64,000 nt of DNA from NCBI RefSeq assembly GCF_000428945.1, contig NZ_AUAX01000015.1, forward strand, positions 62,001-126,000, in the 5' to 3' direction. This DNA is from Hamadaea tsunoensis DSM 44101. Lineage in GTDB: Bacteria; Actinomycetota; Actinomycetes; Mycobacteriales; Micromonosporaceae. Below, one piece after another: positions 41,412-50,734 of this stretch. The notes under the pieces were generated by a model, which had not been told where the DNA came from, made no database searches, and saw only the letters and a program-made list of their open reading frames with translations. Positions within the stretch are counted from its first letter, which is position 1. Every line of letters starts with the position of its first letter. A program made the translations under genes and the position numbers.

Positions 41412-42653
41412 ATGATCGACATGTTGCCGCCGCGCGGAGTGCCCCGCGTCCTCGCGGTCGCACAGCTGACCAACTCGCTGGGCGACGGAGCGTACTTCGT
41501 GTGCTCGGTGGTGTACTTCACCCACATCGTCGGGCTGTCGCCGACGCAGACGGGTCTCGGCCTGACGCTGGGCTGGGGCGCCGGATTCCTCGCGGGCATC
41601 CCGTTCGGACAGCTGGCCGACCGGTTCGGCCCCCGGGGCACCTCGATCGCGGTGGCCCTGCTGATCGCGGCCACCCTCGGCGCCTTCCTCCTCGTACCCT
41701 CCTTCCCGTGGTTCGTGCTGGCCGCGTGCGCGTACGCCTGCCTGCAGACGGGTTTCGGCATCACCCGCCAGACGCTGCTCGCGGGACTGGTGGCCGCCGA
41801 GGAACGGACGCGGACGCGCGCCTACCTCCAGGCGGCCGGCAACGGCGGGATGGCGGTCGGCGCGGCGCTCGGCGGCCTGGCCCTGACGGTGGGAACGGCC
41901 ACCAGTTACCACGTCGCGTTCGCCGTCGACGCGCTGTGCTTCCTGATCGCCGCCGCGGTCCTGTCCCGGCTGCCGTCCGTCGCCCCTTCCCCGCGCCGGG
42001 CGGGCGGCGAGCCGCGCCTGGCCGTGCTCCGCGACCGCCGCTACACCGTCGTCGCCGCGCTCAACATGGTGATGATGCTCTACATGCCGATGCTCAGCGT
42101 CGTCGTTCCTTTGTGGATCGCCGAGCGTACGCACGCGCCGCGCTGGATGGTCTCCGCGGTCCTCGTGGTCAACACGATCTCGGTCATGGCCTTCCAGGTC
42201 CGCATGGCCCGCCGGATATCCAGCCTGGCCGTCGCCGCCCGGTCGATCCGCTGGGCCGGCGCGGTCATGGGACTGGCCTGCGCGGTCTTCGCGCTCAGCG
42301 CGTACGGCACGTCGGCGTGGCCCGCCGCGGCGGCGCTGCTGGCCGGGGCGCTCATCCAGGTGTTCGCCGAGATGATGCTGGTCTCCGGCGGCTGGGAGCT
42401 GAGCTTCGGCCTCGCGCCCGACGGCAAGACCGGCCAGTACCAGGGATTCTTCAGCATGGGCATCGCCGTGGCCCGCATGCTGGGTCCGCTGCTGCTGACG
42501 ACGCTGATCCTGAACGGCGGTCCGGCCGGCTGGCTGGTCCTCGGGCTCGCGTTCGCCGCCGCAGGGGCGGCGATGGTCCCGGCGGTCCGCTGGGCGACCG
42601 TCCCGGTCCAGGCGCCCGCCACCGCCGCCGTCTCGGAGCCGGTGTCCCCCTGA
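41412..42653 (+). CDS. MFS exporter
   Basis: 413 residues with 12 predicted helices. The MFS loop-2 motif GQLADRFGPRGTS is present. No binding site precedes the ATG at 41412; TAGCAT (41408-41413) seven bases before a second in-frame ATG at 41421 suggests a leaderless start there instead. Divergent from TetR and the FAD monooxygenase, it is probably the efflux pump of a resistance module. Confidence 0.9.
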   Translation: MIDMLPPRGVPRVLAVAQLTNSLGDGAYFVCSVVYFTHIVGLSPTQTGLGLTLGWGAGFLAGIPFGQLADRFGPRGTSIAVALLIAATLGAFLLVPSFPWFVLAACAYACLQTGFGITRQTLLAGLVAAEERTRTRAYLQAAGNGGMAVGAALGGLALTVGTATSYHVAFAVDALCFLIAAAVLSRLPSVAPSPRRAGGEPRLAVLRDRRYTVVAALNMVMMLYMPMLSVVVPLWIAERTHAPRWMVSAVLVVNTISVMAFQVRMARRISSLAVAARSIRWAGAVMGLACAVFALSAYGTSAWPAAAALLAGALIQVFAEMMLVSGGWELSFGLAPDGKTGQYQGFFSMGIAVARMLGPLLLTTLILNGGPAGWLVLGLAFAAAGAAMVPAVRWATVPVQAPATAAVSEPVSP

Positions 42654-42671
42654 GCACGACGGCCGGCGACC

Positions 42672-43280
42672 CTATGCCTCGGGGAAGTCCAGGCGCATCA
42701 CGATTCGGCGGGCGGTCGGACGGCTGACCTCGCGCAGTCCGGCGGCGAGGAACGTGTTGCGGGACCCCACGTTCATCTCGCCCCAGGAAATGTTCTGACC
42801 TTCCTTCGGCACCATCGGGTACGCCTCGACCGCTTGCGCGCCATGAGTTCTGGCGTACTCGACGGCGGCCACCGCGAGCGGCCGGGTCAGCTGCCGGCGG
42901 CGATAGCCGGCCCGGATCGCGAAGCACACGATCGCCCACACATCCGGGTCTGCGGGGTCTTCGTTGCGGCCGGTCCAGGGCACCGAGGAGCCGCGCAGCC
43001 GGCGGTAGTTCGCCCGCGGTTCGACGGCCACCCAGCCGACCGGTTCACCGTCGAGGTACGCGACGAGCCCGGTGGTGGCCGGCGCTTCGGGGTGGCCGCA
43101 GTCGGTCTCCTCGCGCAGCCGCTGCGCCCGTGCCTCGGGCGGCATGTCGAACCAGTCGTGGTCGCCGAGCTTGATCCGCTGGCACTGACAGGTCGCCGCG
43201 CCGCCGCGGCCGAACACGGTCTGCAGGTCGTCCCAGCTCGCCTCGTTGGCCGGGACGACGGTCACGGTGTCTTGCGCCAT
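42672..43280 (-). CDS. GNAT-family N-acetyltransferase
   Basis: 202 residues. GNAT core: TGLVAYLDGEPVGWVAVEPR, VWAIVCFAIRAGYRRRQLTR then PLAVAAVEYARTHGAQAVEAYPM; the acetyl-CoA loop reads AGYRRRQLTRPL, a slight variant of RxxGxG/A. The N-terminal GAATCQCQRIKLGDHDWF with two Cys is typical of a defined actinobacterial subgroup. Acceptor unknown. Confidence 0.85.
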   Translation of the reverse strand: MAQDTVTVVPANEASWDDLQTVFGRGGAATCQCQRIKLGDHDWFDMPPEARAQRLREETDCGHPEAPATTGLVAYLDGEPVGWVAVEPRANYRRLRGSSVPWTGRNEDPADPDVWAIVCFAIRAGYRRRQLTRPLAVAAVEYARTHGAQAVEAYPMVPKEGQNISWGEMNVGSRNTFLAAGLREVSRPTARRIVMRLDFPEA

Positions 43281-43333
43281 GCGTCCTGGCTACCACACCG
43301 GACCGACATCCCGCACGCGGAACGATGAGTCGT

Positions 43334-44020
43334 TCAGGCCGCCATCGCGGCCTGGTACTGGCCCGTCAGCCAGGCGGGCGACGTGATCGCCGTCCCGACC
43401 ACCACGGCCCACACCCCCGCGTCCAGAGCCGCGCGCGCCTGTTGCGGCGAGTGGATCCGGCCTTCGGCGATCACGGGTACGCCGAGCTTGCCCGCCAGTG
43501 CCGCGGCGAGCTCCAGATCCGGGCCGGCCGGCGGTCCTCCCGGACCGGTGTAGCCGGACAGCGTCGTGGCGACCGCGTCGGCGCCCGCGTCGACCGCGGC
43601 CAGGCCTTCATCCACTGTGGATACGTCGGCGAGGACGAGCGCCCCGGTCTGCCGGTGCACGGCCGCGACAGTGTCGGCGAGCGTACGCCCGTCCGGTCGG
43701 GGCCGGGTCGTGCCGTCGACGGCCACGATGTCGGCGCCCGCCCGGGCGACGTCCAGGGCGTGCCGGGCCGTCGGGGTGATGTAGACGCCTTCGTCGCCGT
43801 CTTTCCAGAGCCCGATCACGGGGGTCGTGACGAGCGCCCGGGTCCGGCGGACGACCTCGACGCCGTTGACGCGTACGCCGACCGCGCCCGCGCGTACCAC
43901 CGAGGCGGCCAGGCGGGCCAGCACCTCCGGGTCGCGCATCGGGTCGCCGGGCGGGGCCTGGCAGGAGACGACGAGGCCGCCTCGGATCGCGGCCAGCGCC
44001 GATGCTGCGGCGTCGGTCAT
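43334..44020 (-). CDS. nanE: N-acetylmannosamine-6-phosphate 2-epimerase
   Basis: 228 residues; AAGGA 7 bases before the ATG, which overlaps the ROK-kinase stop (ATGA). TIM-barrel NanE motifs: GGLVVSCQAPPGDPMRDPE, GVRVNGVEVV, PVIGLWKDGDEGVYITP, DIVAVDGTTRPRPDG, VIAEGRIHSPQQARAAL. It interconverts ManNAc-6-P and GlcNAc-6-P, feeding sialic acid or ManNAc into amino-sugar catabolism. Last gene of the GntR-ROK-NanE set. Confidence 0.92.
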   Translation of the reverse strand: MTDAAASALAAIRGGLVVSCQAPPGDPMRDPEVLARLAASVVRAGAVGVRVNGVEVVRRTRALVTTPVIGLWKDGDEGVYITPTARHALDVARAGADIVAVDGTTRPRPDGRTLADTVAAVHRQTGALVLADVSTVDEGLAAVDAGADAVATTLSGYTGPGGPPAGPDLELAAALAGKLGVPVIAEGRIHSPQQARAALDAGVWAVVVGTAITSPAWLTGQYQAAMAA

Positions 44021-44955
44021 CGCAGGGTCCTTCCGTTGACGAGATCGCGGGCCAGGGCGGCGGCGCCGATGACGCCGGCCCGCGTACCGAGGACTGCCGG
44101 GGTGAGCGCGGGCGCGGCCGGCGGCAGGAGTTCGGCGTGGAAGGCCGCGCGCAGTGGCTGCCACCACACGTCACCGGCCTCGGCGACTCCCCCGCCGACC
44201 ACGACCGTCTCCGGGTCGAGCAGGTTGGCCACACCGCCGAGGGCGCGGCCGAGCACGGTGGCCGCGTGCGTCACGACGGTCGCGGCCCGCGGATCGCTCT
44301 CGGCGAGCGCGATCACCTCCGCCGTCGTGGTCACCGGCAGCCCGGCGCGTCGGGCGGCGCGCAGGATCGCCGGCCCGGCCGCGGCCGCCTCCAGGTGGTC
44401 GCGGCGGCCGCACGAGCACAGGTCGTCCCCCACTCCGGGCACCGGGATGTGGCCCAGGTGCCCGGCCACACCGCTGAACCCCGGCAGGAGTACGCCTTCG
44501 CGGACCACCGCGCCGCCGATGCCCGTGCCGACGGCCACCACGAGGACGAGCCCGCCCGTGCTTGCGGTGCCGTGGCGGGCTTCGCCGAGGCCGGCCGCGC
44601 GTACGTCGTTGTCGACGGCGACCGGCAGGCCGAGCCGCTCGGACAGCAGGTCGGCGACGGGGGTGCCGGCCCAGCCGCGCAGCAGGTCGGTGGCCGAGAC
44701 GACGACGCCGCGCCGTGCGTCCACGACTCCGGGCGCCCCGACACCGACCGCCGCGATGGTTCCGACGGCTTCGCGGCGGACCTCGTCGGCCAGGCGCGCG
44801 GCGGTGTCCAGGATCGCCGCGGCCCCTTCGGCCGCCGGGGTCGGTGCGACGCGGATGGCGTACGCCCGCCCGTCGCCGTCGACCGCCGCGACCGCGGTCT
44901 TGGTGCCGCCGATGTCGACGCCGATGACGAGGTCGTGATCAGGACCGGCCGTCAT
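44017..44955 (-). CDS. ROK-family sugar kinase, probable N-acetylmannosamine kinase
   Basis: 312 residues. ATP motif LVIGVDIGGTKTAVAAVDGD, catalytic VDNDVRAAGLGEARHG, GTGIGGAVV and the zinc-site region GHLGHIPVPGVGDDLCSCGR followed by RDHLEAAAAG. The usual CxCGxxGC is altered: the third Cys is His and a Gly is Asp. Coupling by ATGA to nanE makes ManNAc phosphorylation (NanK role) the best guess; glucose or GlcNAc kinase is the alternative. Its start also overlaps the GntR stop. Confidence 0.88.
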   Translation of the reverse strand: MTAGPDHDLVIGVDIGGTKTAVAAVDGDGRAYAIRVAPTPAAEGAAAILDTAARLADEVRREAVGTIAAVGVGAPGVVDARRGVVVSATDLLRGWAGTPVADLLSERLGLPVAVDNDVRAAGLGEARHGTASTGGLVLVVAVGTGIGGAVVREGVLLPGFSGVAGHLGHIPVPGVGDDLCSCGRRDHLEAAAAGPAILRAARRAGLPVTTTAEVIALAESDPRAATVVTHAATVLGRALGGVANLLDPETVVVGGGVAEAGDVWWQPLRAAFHAELLPPAAPALTPAVLGTRAGVIGAAALARDLVNGRTLR

Positions 44956-45680
44956 CGGCGTACTCGTCGGATGGTCGCGGAGAAGTCGTAGCGGTCGCCG
45001 CGGTAGAGGGTGTCGGCGCGCTCGACGATGCGGCCCTGGCTGTCGATGCCGATCCGCCGCACGTGCAGCGCGGCCGTGCGGGCCGGTACGCCGAGCAGGT
45101 CGGCGAGGTGCTTGCCCAGGTTGACCGCGCTGGTGGTCTGCTGGGCGCGCTCGACGCGGATGCGGTACCGGCGTTCCATGAGGTCGTAGAGCGAGCCGTC
45201 CAGGTCCTGTTCGAGCAGCTTCGGGAACAGCCGGGCGGGCAGGTACGCCTGCTCGTGCGCGACCGGGATGTCGTCGGCGGAGCGCAGCCGCTCGATGCGG
45301 TACGCCGCCGCCCCGGGCTCGATGCCGAGGTCCTTGGCGGTGGCCGCGTCGGCCTCGACGGCTTCGGCGGCGATGAGCCGGGAGCCGGGCCGCAGGCCGC
45401 GGGCGCGCATGTCCTCGGAGAACGAGGACAGCGCCAGGTCCTTGGAGACCTTGGGTTCGGTGACGAAGGTACCGACCCCGCGGACGGCGTAGATCAGGCC
45501 GTCGTCGGTGAGCGCGCGCAGGGCCTGGCGGATGGTCATCCGGCTGACCTCGAAACGTGCCGCGAGCTCGCGTTCGGGCGGCAGCATCTCGTGCGGGGCC
45601 ATCCGCTCGGCGACCTCCTGGCGCAGCACCTGGCGCAGCCAGGCGTGCTTGGCGACGGCCGGTCCCTCGGTCTGCTCCAT
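44952..45680 (-). CDS. GntR/HutC-family regulator (DasR-like)
   Basis: 242 residues from the ATG at 45680, which has GGGAG 8 bases upstream; a start at 45725 overlapping the permease stop (ATGA) is the alternative. N-terminal wHTH: LPPERELAARFEVSRMTIRQ and YAVRGVGTFVTEPKV; C-terminal UTRA effector domain (YRIERLRSADDIPVAHEQAY). HutC-type regulators such as DasR bind TGGTCTAGACCA-like sites and sense GlcN-6-P; several such sites lie upstream of this operon at 50.5-50.7 kb. Gene order makes it the likely regulator. Confidence 0.92.
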   Translation of the reverse strand: MEQTEGPAVAKHAWLRQVLRQEVAERMAPHEMLPPERELAARFEVSRMTIRQALRALTDDGLIYAVRGVGTFVTEPKVSKDLALSSFSEDMRARGLRPGSRLIAAEAVEADAATAKDLGIEPGAAAYRIERLRSADDIPVAHEQAYLPARLFPKLLEQDLDGSLYDLMERRYRIRVERAQQTTSAVNLGKHLADLLGVPARTAALHVRRIGIDSQGRIVERADTLYRGDRYDFSATIRRVRR

Positions 45681-45721
45681 CGACACTGCTCCCACCTGGC
45701 CGTCGGCGGCCGTCGGCGCGC

Positions 45722-46615
45722 TCATCCCTTCAACCCCGTCTGGGCGAGGCCGGCCACGAACTGGCGCTGCGCGATGATAAACACCGCGAGTACGGGCAGG
45801 ACCGTCAGTGTCGTCGCGGCGAGCTGAATATTCCAGATGTTGCCGCCGTAGGCGTCGGTGTACTGGGTCAGCGCGAGCGGCAGGGTGAACTTGTCCTTCG
45901 TGGACAGGTAGACGAGCGGTTCCAGATAGCTGTCCCAGGTACGCAGGAACGTGAAGATCGCCACCGCCGCCAGGGCGGGCCGGGCGAGCGGCAGGGCGAT
46001 GCTGCGGAACAGCCCGAACCGGCCCAGCCCGTCGAGACGGCCGGCCTCTTCCAGTTCCGCCGGCAGGGCCAGGAAGAACTGGCGCATCACGAAGGTGCCG
46101 AGGACGCTCGGCGCGCCGAAGATCGGGATGATGATCAGCGGCCAGTGGGTGTCGATGAGGCCGAGCGACTGCACCATCCGGAACAGCGGCACGATCGTCA
46201 CCTCGGCCGGCACCAGCATGCCGGTCAGCACCACGAAGAACAGCGCGTCGGCCCCCGGGAACCGGATGCGGGCGAAGGCGTACCCGGACAGGGCCGAGAC
46301 CGCCATCGTGCCGACGGTGACCAGGGCGGCGATGTAGAGGCTGTTGAGGTACTGGTGCGCGAACGGCTGCAGCTCGAACACCTGCTTGTAGTCCGACCAC
46401 AGCGGGTGCGTCGGGAACAGCTTCGGCGACCGGCTGTAGATGTCGTTGGCCGGTGACAGCGAGGCGGTCACCATCCACCAGGTCGGGAACAGGAACGGGA
46501 TGGCCAGGACGGTCATGACCACGTAGAGGGCGATCTTCGCCCAGCGCGGCAGCGACAATGCGCGGCTGCGGCTGTCGGCGCGCTTCTGGTTGTTGTCGGC
46601 GCTCCTGCTACTCAT
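45722..46615 (-). CDS. Carbohydrate ABC transporter permease (MalG type)
   Basis: 297 residues, six transmembrane helices. The EAA loop ELEEAGRLDGLGRFGLFRSIAL marks the ATPase contact. Its ATG overlaps the preceding permease by 8 bases (ATGAGTAG). CUT1-type importer component; no ATPase gene is in the cluster, so it probably uses a shared MsiK-like ATPase as is known for streptomycetes. Confidence 0.93.
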   Translation of the reverse strand: MSSRSADNNQKRADSRSRALSLPRWAKIALYVVMTVLAIPFLFPTWWMVTASLSPANDIYSRSPKLFPTHPLWSDYKQVFELQPFAHQYLNSLYIAALVTVGTMAVSALSGYAFARIRFPGADALFFVVLTGMLVPAEVTIVPLFRMVQSLGLIDTHWPLIIIPIFGAPSVLGTFVMRQFFLALPAELEEAGRLDGLGRFGLFRSIALPLARPALAAVAIFTFLRTWDSYLEPLVYLSTKDKFTLPLALTQYTDAYGGNIWNIQLAATTLTVLPVLAVFIIAQRQFVAGLAQTGLKG

Positions 46616-47573
46616 TGACGACCCACCTCTTGCGCATCTGCCACTGGATCGCGGTCAGCACCAGGACGATGGCGAACAGCAGGACCCCCAGGGTGCTGGC
46701 GTAGCTCAGGTCGTGGGCCACGAAACCCTGCTTGTAGAGGTCGTAGACGAGGACGTTGGTGGAGTTGCCCGGACCACCGGCCGTGAGCACCTGGATCGGC
46801 GCGAAGACCTGCAACGAGCCCACCACCGTGATGATCGACGTCAGCAGCACGGTCGGCGTGATCAGCGGGAACGTGATCCGCCAGAAGGTACGCCACCGCG
46901 ACGCCCCGTCGAGGGCGGCCGCCTCGTACAGGTCCTCCGGTACGCCCTGCAGCGCGGCCAGGAACAGCACCATGTTGAGCCCGACGTTCTTGATCGTCTG
47001 GGTGACGATGACGGCGATCAGGGCCGTACCCGGCTCGTGCAGCCAGTTGGGCCCGGTGATGCCGACCTTGGCCAGCAGCGCGTTGATGCCGCCGGTGCCC
47101 TGCAGCAGGGTGCCCGACACGATCGCCCACGCCACGAGGGAGACCACCACCGGGGAGAAGAAGATGGTCCGGAACAGCGCGGTGCCGCGCAGCCGCTGGT
47201 TGAGCAGGACCGCCAGCAGCAGCGCCAGGGCCAGGTTGAGCACGACCAGCCCGACGGAGAAGAACAGCGTCGCGCGCAGGACCGCGCCCAGCGCCGGGTC
47301 GTGTGCCAGCTGCTTGTAGTTGGCGAGCCCGGCCCAGTCGAACGTGCCGGCGAGCACGTTCCAGCTGTGCAGGCTGTACCAGACCACCGCGACGATCGGC
47401 CAGCCGACGAAGGCGGCCCAGCCCAGCAGTTGCGGTGCGACGAACAGGTAACCGGCGACCGCGTCGCGGCGTCGGGCGGTCATCCGGTGGTTCCGGCGGC
47501 CCCGCCCGGGCGGCGGCCGGTGTCCCCGGCCGCCGCTACGGGTGTCCGCCGCGGATGCGGTCGAGACGCTCAT
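46608..47573 (-). CDS. Carbohydrate ABC transporter permease (MalF type)
   Basis: 321 residues. A basic N-terminal tail of about 35 residues precedes six helices (VAGYLFVAPQLLGWAAFVGW). The EAA loop is DLYEAAALDGASRWRTFWRI. Starts 5 bases after the binding-protein stop; partner of the MalG-type permease. Confidence 0.93.
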   Translation of the reverse strand: MSVSTASAADTRSGGRGHRPPPGRGRRNHRMTARRRDAVAGYLFVAPQLLGWAAFVGWPIVAVVWYSLHSWNVLAGTFDWAGLANYKQLAHDPALGAVLRATLFFSVGLVVLNLALALLLAVLLNQRLRGTALFRTIFFSPVVVSLVAWAIVSGTLLQGTGGINALLAKVGITGPNWLHEPGTALIAVIVTQTIKNVGLNMVLFLAALQGVPEDLYEAAALDGASRWRTFWRITFPLITPTVLLTSIITVVGSLQVFAPIQVLTAGGPGNSTNVLVYDLYKQGFVAHDLSYASTLGVLLFAIVLVLTAIQWQMRKRWVVNE

Positions 47574-47578
47574 GACTG

Positions 47579-48868
47579 TCAGCTGCCCGCGCTCAGCAGC
47601 GGCTCGACGGCCTTGCAGACGCCCGCGAGCGCCGCGGGAACGTCCGCTCCCTGCTGGTAGTACGCGTCCATCGCGGCCCGGACGGCCTCGTCGATCTTCG
47701 CGTACCCGGAGTGGCTCGCCTTGACGGTGCCGTTCTTGATGCCGTTGATGACGACGCTGTCCAGCTGCTCCGCCGTCAGCAGCGGGTTGGCCGCCTTCAG
47801 CGTGGTCGCGTTCAGCAGCGACGTGCGCGGCGGCGGGAAGTACTGCGCCAGCTTCGCCGAGTTGTCCGGGTTGCTGAAGAAGGCCAGGAAGTCCGCGGCC
47901 GCCTGCGGGTGCTTGGCCTTGCCGAAGACGCCGATGCCGGCCTGGCCGAACAGCTGCTGCGCACCGGCGGTGCCGGCCGGCAGCGGCGCGACGCCCCACT
48001 TGAACTTGGCGTCCTTGAGGGTCGAGGCCCGGGAGATCTGGGTGACGGTCATCGCCGAGTCGCCGGCGAAGAAGTCCGCCGCCGTGCCGGGCGGCGGCAT
48101 CGCCTTGTCGGTGTAGACCGCGTTGTGCAGGAACGTCATCGCGTCGACCATCGACTGGCTGGTGAACTGGCAGGTCTTGCCGTCGGCCGACCACGGCGCC
48201 GCGCCGTAGCCCGCCCACAGGGAGGCCAGGTTGTCCCAGATCTTGTAGTCGAAGTCGCGGATCACCAGGCCGAACTTGCCCGGCTCGGCGGCCGGCACCT
48301 TCGCGGCCGCCTGCTCGGCGGCGGTCCAGGTCCACTGGTTGGCCGCGATCAGCTGGTCGGGGGTCTGCGCGCCGGCCTTGGTCAGCATGTCGGCGTTGTA
48401 GAACATGACGAACGGCGACGTGGAGAACGGGTAGCCGTAGAGCTTGCCGTCGGCGGCCCACAGTTTCGTGGTGGCCGGGGCGAGGTCGTCGTAGTTGTAG
48501 CCGGCCGTGCCCTTGAGGGTCGGGGTCAGGTCGGTCAGCGCGCCCGAGGAGACGAAGTCGGGCGCGTCCTTCTCGAAGATCCACGCGAGGTCCGGCGAGT
48601 TGCCGCCGGCCACCTGCGTGGTGAGCGCGGTGGTGTAGCTGGCGAACGGCAGCGCGTCGAACTTCACGGTGACGTTCGGGTGGGTGGTCTTGTAGTCCGC
48701 GGCGATCTTGTCGAACAGGGCGAGCTGGTCCTTGTTCGCGGTCCAGACCGTCATGCGCAGCGAGACCGGGCCGTTGGCGTCCTCGGCCTTGTCACCGCCG
48801 CCACAGCCGGCGGCCGCGAGGGCCAGACCGGCCGCGAGTACGCCGGCCATCCAGCGCAGTCGCTTCAT
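47579..48868 (-). CDS. Sugar ABC transporter substrate-binding lipoprotein
   Basis: 429 residues; GGAGG 8 bases before the ATG. Lipobox ALAAAGC at residues 16-22 gives a lipid-anchored solute-binding protein. Family 1 SBP features: SLRMTVWTANKDQLALFDKI, VAGGNSPDLAWIFEKDAPDF, GKLYGYPFSTSPFVMFYNAD. Given the NanE/ROK genes it probably captures an amino sugar, a sialic-acid-like sugar or an oligomer of these. Confidence 0.93.
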   Translation of the reverse strand: MKRLRWMAGVLAAGLALAAAGCGGGDKAEDANGPVSLRMTVWTANKDQLALFDKIAADYKTTHPNVTVKFDALPFASYTTALTTQVAGGNSPDLAWIFEKDAPDFVSSGALTDLTPTLKGTAGYNYDDLAPATTKLWAADGKLYGYPFSTSPFVMFYNADMLTKAGAQTPDQLIAANQWTWTAAEQAAAKVPAAEPGKFGLVIRDFDYKIWDNLASLWAGYGAAPWSADGKTCQFTSQSMVDAMTFLHNAVYTDKAMPPPGTAADFFAGDSAMTVTQISRASTLKDAKFKWGVAPLPAGTAGAQQLFGQAGIGVFGKAKHPQAAADFLAFFSNPDNSAKLAQYFPPPRTSLLNATTLKAANPLLTAEQLDSVVINGIKNGTVKASHSGYAKIDEAVRAAMDAYYQQGADVPAALAGVCKAVEPLLSAGS

Positions 48869-48902
48869 ATCCTTGTCCTCCAGGGGAAATGGTGAGGGGT
48901 TC

Positions 48903-50513
48903 CTAGTAACCCGTGATCCGGGGCCAGGCGAGTTCGACGCCCTCGCGGGCGAGGCCCGCCCGGAAGTCGTCGAGGAGACCGGCATCGGCGTGCACCGCGG
49001 CGGGAGTGGTGGCGTTGTCGAGGCAGTACGCGGCCAGCGCGCCGGCCGCCTCCCCGACGTTCCACTCGACCGGGTGCAGCCGGTAGCAGCCGTTGGTGAT
49101 GTGGGTGGTGCCGATGTTCTTCGCGGCGGCCAGCAGGTTGACGGTCCGCTGCGGGATCAGCGCGCCCAACGGGATCTCGAAGGGGCAGGCGCCGACGTCG
49201 AGGTAGGTGTCCCCGTCGGTGGTGGGGTGCAGATCGATGCGGTACATGCCCACGCCGATCGAGTCCGGATAGGACACCGCGCCGCGGTCGCCGCGTACGG
49301 CGAGGGAGAGGTCCTGCTCGACGACCGTGGTCCGGGCCCGGATGCGCCGCGACTCGCGCAGGTAGGGCGCCTGGGCGAAGCCGTCGGCCGTGCCCACGAC
49401 GTCGCCGCGCAGGCGCAGGCCGGGGAAGCCCGTGCCCCCGTCCGGCCGGGGGGCTTCGGTCTGCAGCCAGTAGAGCAGCGACAGCGACAGCTCCCGGGAC
49501 TCGGCGTACGCGAGGCGGGCGTCGTCTTCGGGGACGTCGATGACCGGCCGGACGAAGTAGTCCATCTGCGGCCAGTTGACGAGCGTGATGTCGCTGGCGT
49601 ACGCGCCCGGCGTGAACAGGTCGCGGGCCGCGATCCGCCGGAACGTCCACAGGTTCGGCCCGCTGGCCACCCGGCTCTGGTCGGCCACGACGTCCAGCGG
49701 GTCGTCGCCGGGGTTCGGGACGAACGCGCCCGTCACCGGTTCCAGCGTGCGGGGTTCGGGCCAGCGCAGCGACAGCATCTTGTCCGGCCAGCAGTCGGGC
49801 TGGTAGTCGCGCCAGCGGGCGTACGCCGCCGGGCGGTCGATGGTGTGGTCGCCGTCGACGTGGTCGAGCGCGAAGCACCAGGACAGGCCCTGCCAGTTGG
49901 CGGGCTGGGCCGCCTCCGGCGCGCTCGGTTCACCGGTCTCGGAGCGCGCCTCGAACCCGGTGACGTACTCGACCCCGGCCAGCGGCAGCAGATCGCCGGC
50001 CTCCGTAGCGTCCAGAATGTACGGCGCGGTCGCGGTCAGCTCGGCGCCGATGTCGATGTGCCGCAACGTGACGGCGGTGATCCGGTCGCCGTCGACGTCG
50101 GCGGCCACCGGGCGGTAGCCGCGCAGGACCCGCAGCGCGCCGCCGCTCTCGTACGGGGCGAGCATCGCGTCGATGACGGCCGCGGCGACCCGGGGCTCGT
50201 GGCACAGCTTGCTGACCCAGCCGGCGCCCGGGTTGAGGTGCGACTGCGCGCGGGCCGCCGGAGTCAGCGGGTACCAGCGCCGGTAGTGCTCGCGGATGCC
50301 GTCCCGCAGTGCCCGGTAGCTCGCCGTCACGCCGAAGCTCTCGACCCAGGGGTGCTCGTCCGGCGGGACCGCCTGGCTCGTCAGCTGGCCGCCGAGCCAC
50401 GCGTACTCCTCGGTCAGCAGCACGCGCCGCCCGCGGCGCAGGGCCGCGAGGGCGGCCGCGACCCCGCCCAGCCCGCCGCCGACGACGAGGACTTCGCTCG
50501 ACATTTCCTTCAC
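48903..50513 (-). CDS. FAD-dependent oxidoreductase of the sugar cluster (PF12831-like)
   Basis: 536 residues from GTG 50513 with GGGAG 5 bases upstream (an ATG at 50504 is the alternative). FAD Rossmann SSEVLVVGGGLGGVAAALAA, then EYAWLGGQLTSQAVPPDEH and ILDATEAGDLLPLAGVEYVTG, and a C-terminal NLLAAAKNIGTTHITNGCYRL motif. This class of oxidoreductase often lies beside sugar ABC transporters in actinomycetes and may oxidise or reduce a sugar or sugar amine; the reaction is unknown. First gene of the minus-strand operon, facing DUF4127. Confidence 0.85.
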   Translation of the reverse strand: MKEMSSEVLVVGGGLGGVAAALAALRRGRRVLLTEEYAWLGGQLTSQAVPPDEHPWVESFGVTASYRALRDGIREHYRRWYPLTPAARAQSHLNPGAGWVSKLCHEPRVAAAVIDAMLAPYESGGALRVLRGYRPVAADVDGDRITAVTLRHIDIGAELTATAPYILDATEAGDLLPLAGVEYVTGFEARSETGEPSAPEAAQPANWQGLSWCFALDHVDGDHTIDRPAAYARWRDYQPDCWPDKMLSLRWPEPRTLEPVTGAFVPNPGDDPLDVVADQSRVASGPNLWTFRRIAARDLFTPGAYASDITLVNWPQMDYFVRPVIDVPEDDARLAYAESRELSLSLLYWLQTEAPRPDGGTGFPGLRLRGDVVGTADGFAQAPYLRESRRIRARTTVVEQDLSLAVRGDRGAVSYPDSIGVGMYRIDLHPTTDGDTYLDVGACPFEIPLGALIPQRTVNLLAAAKNIGTTHITNGCYRLHPVEWNVGEAAGALAAYCLDNATTPAAVHADAGLLDDFRAGLAREGVELAWPRITGY

Positions 50514-50525
50514 GATGACTCCCAA

Positions 50526-50697
50526 GAGCTCTAGACCTCATCTGCTCAGGTCTAGACCACAGTCGTCATCAGCAAGTGCCCTTGTCAAGCCCATGATCAT
50601 GGCCTGTGACCGGGACCACACCTTGACTCCGGGAGAAGCGCGGGTCTAGCGTCGGCTCGTCACAGGTCTAGACCTGGCCTGACTAGGACTAGACCAC
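50526..50697. promoter_or_regulatory. Cluster of DasR-like GntR operator sites
   Basis: The 221-bp divergent spacer holds several TCTAGACC-type sites: CTCTAGACC near 50529-50537, AGGTCTAGACCA at 50548-50559, half-site GGTCTAG at 50643-50649, perfect palindrome CAGGTCTAGACCTG at 50663-50676, and AGGACTAGACCAC at 50685-50697. They match the DasR dre consensus (TGGTCTAGACCA) closely. The arrangement, with sites adjacent to both genes, predicts joint control of the FAD/ABC/nan operon and the DUF4127 gene by the GntR protein at 44952-45680. Confidence 0.85.
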
Positions 50698-50734
50698 AGA
50701 AACTCCGGTATGCACCCCCCTGAACGGAGGATCC

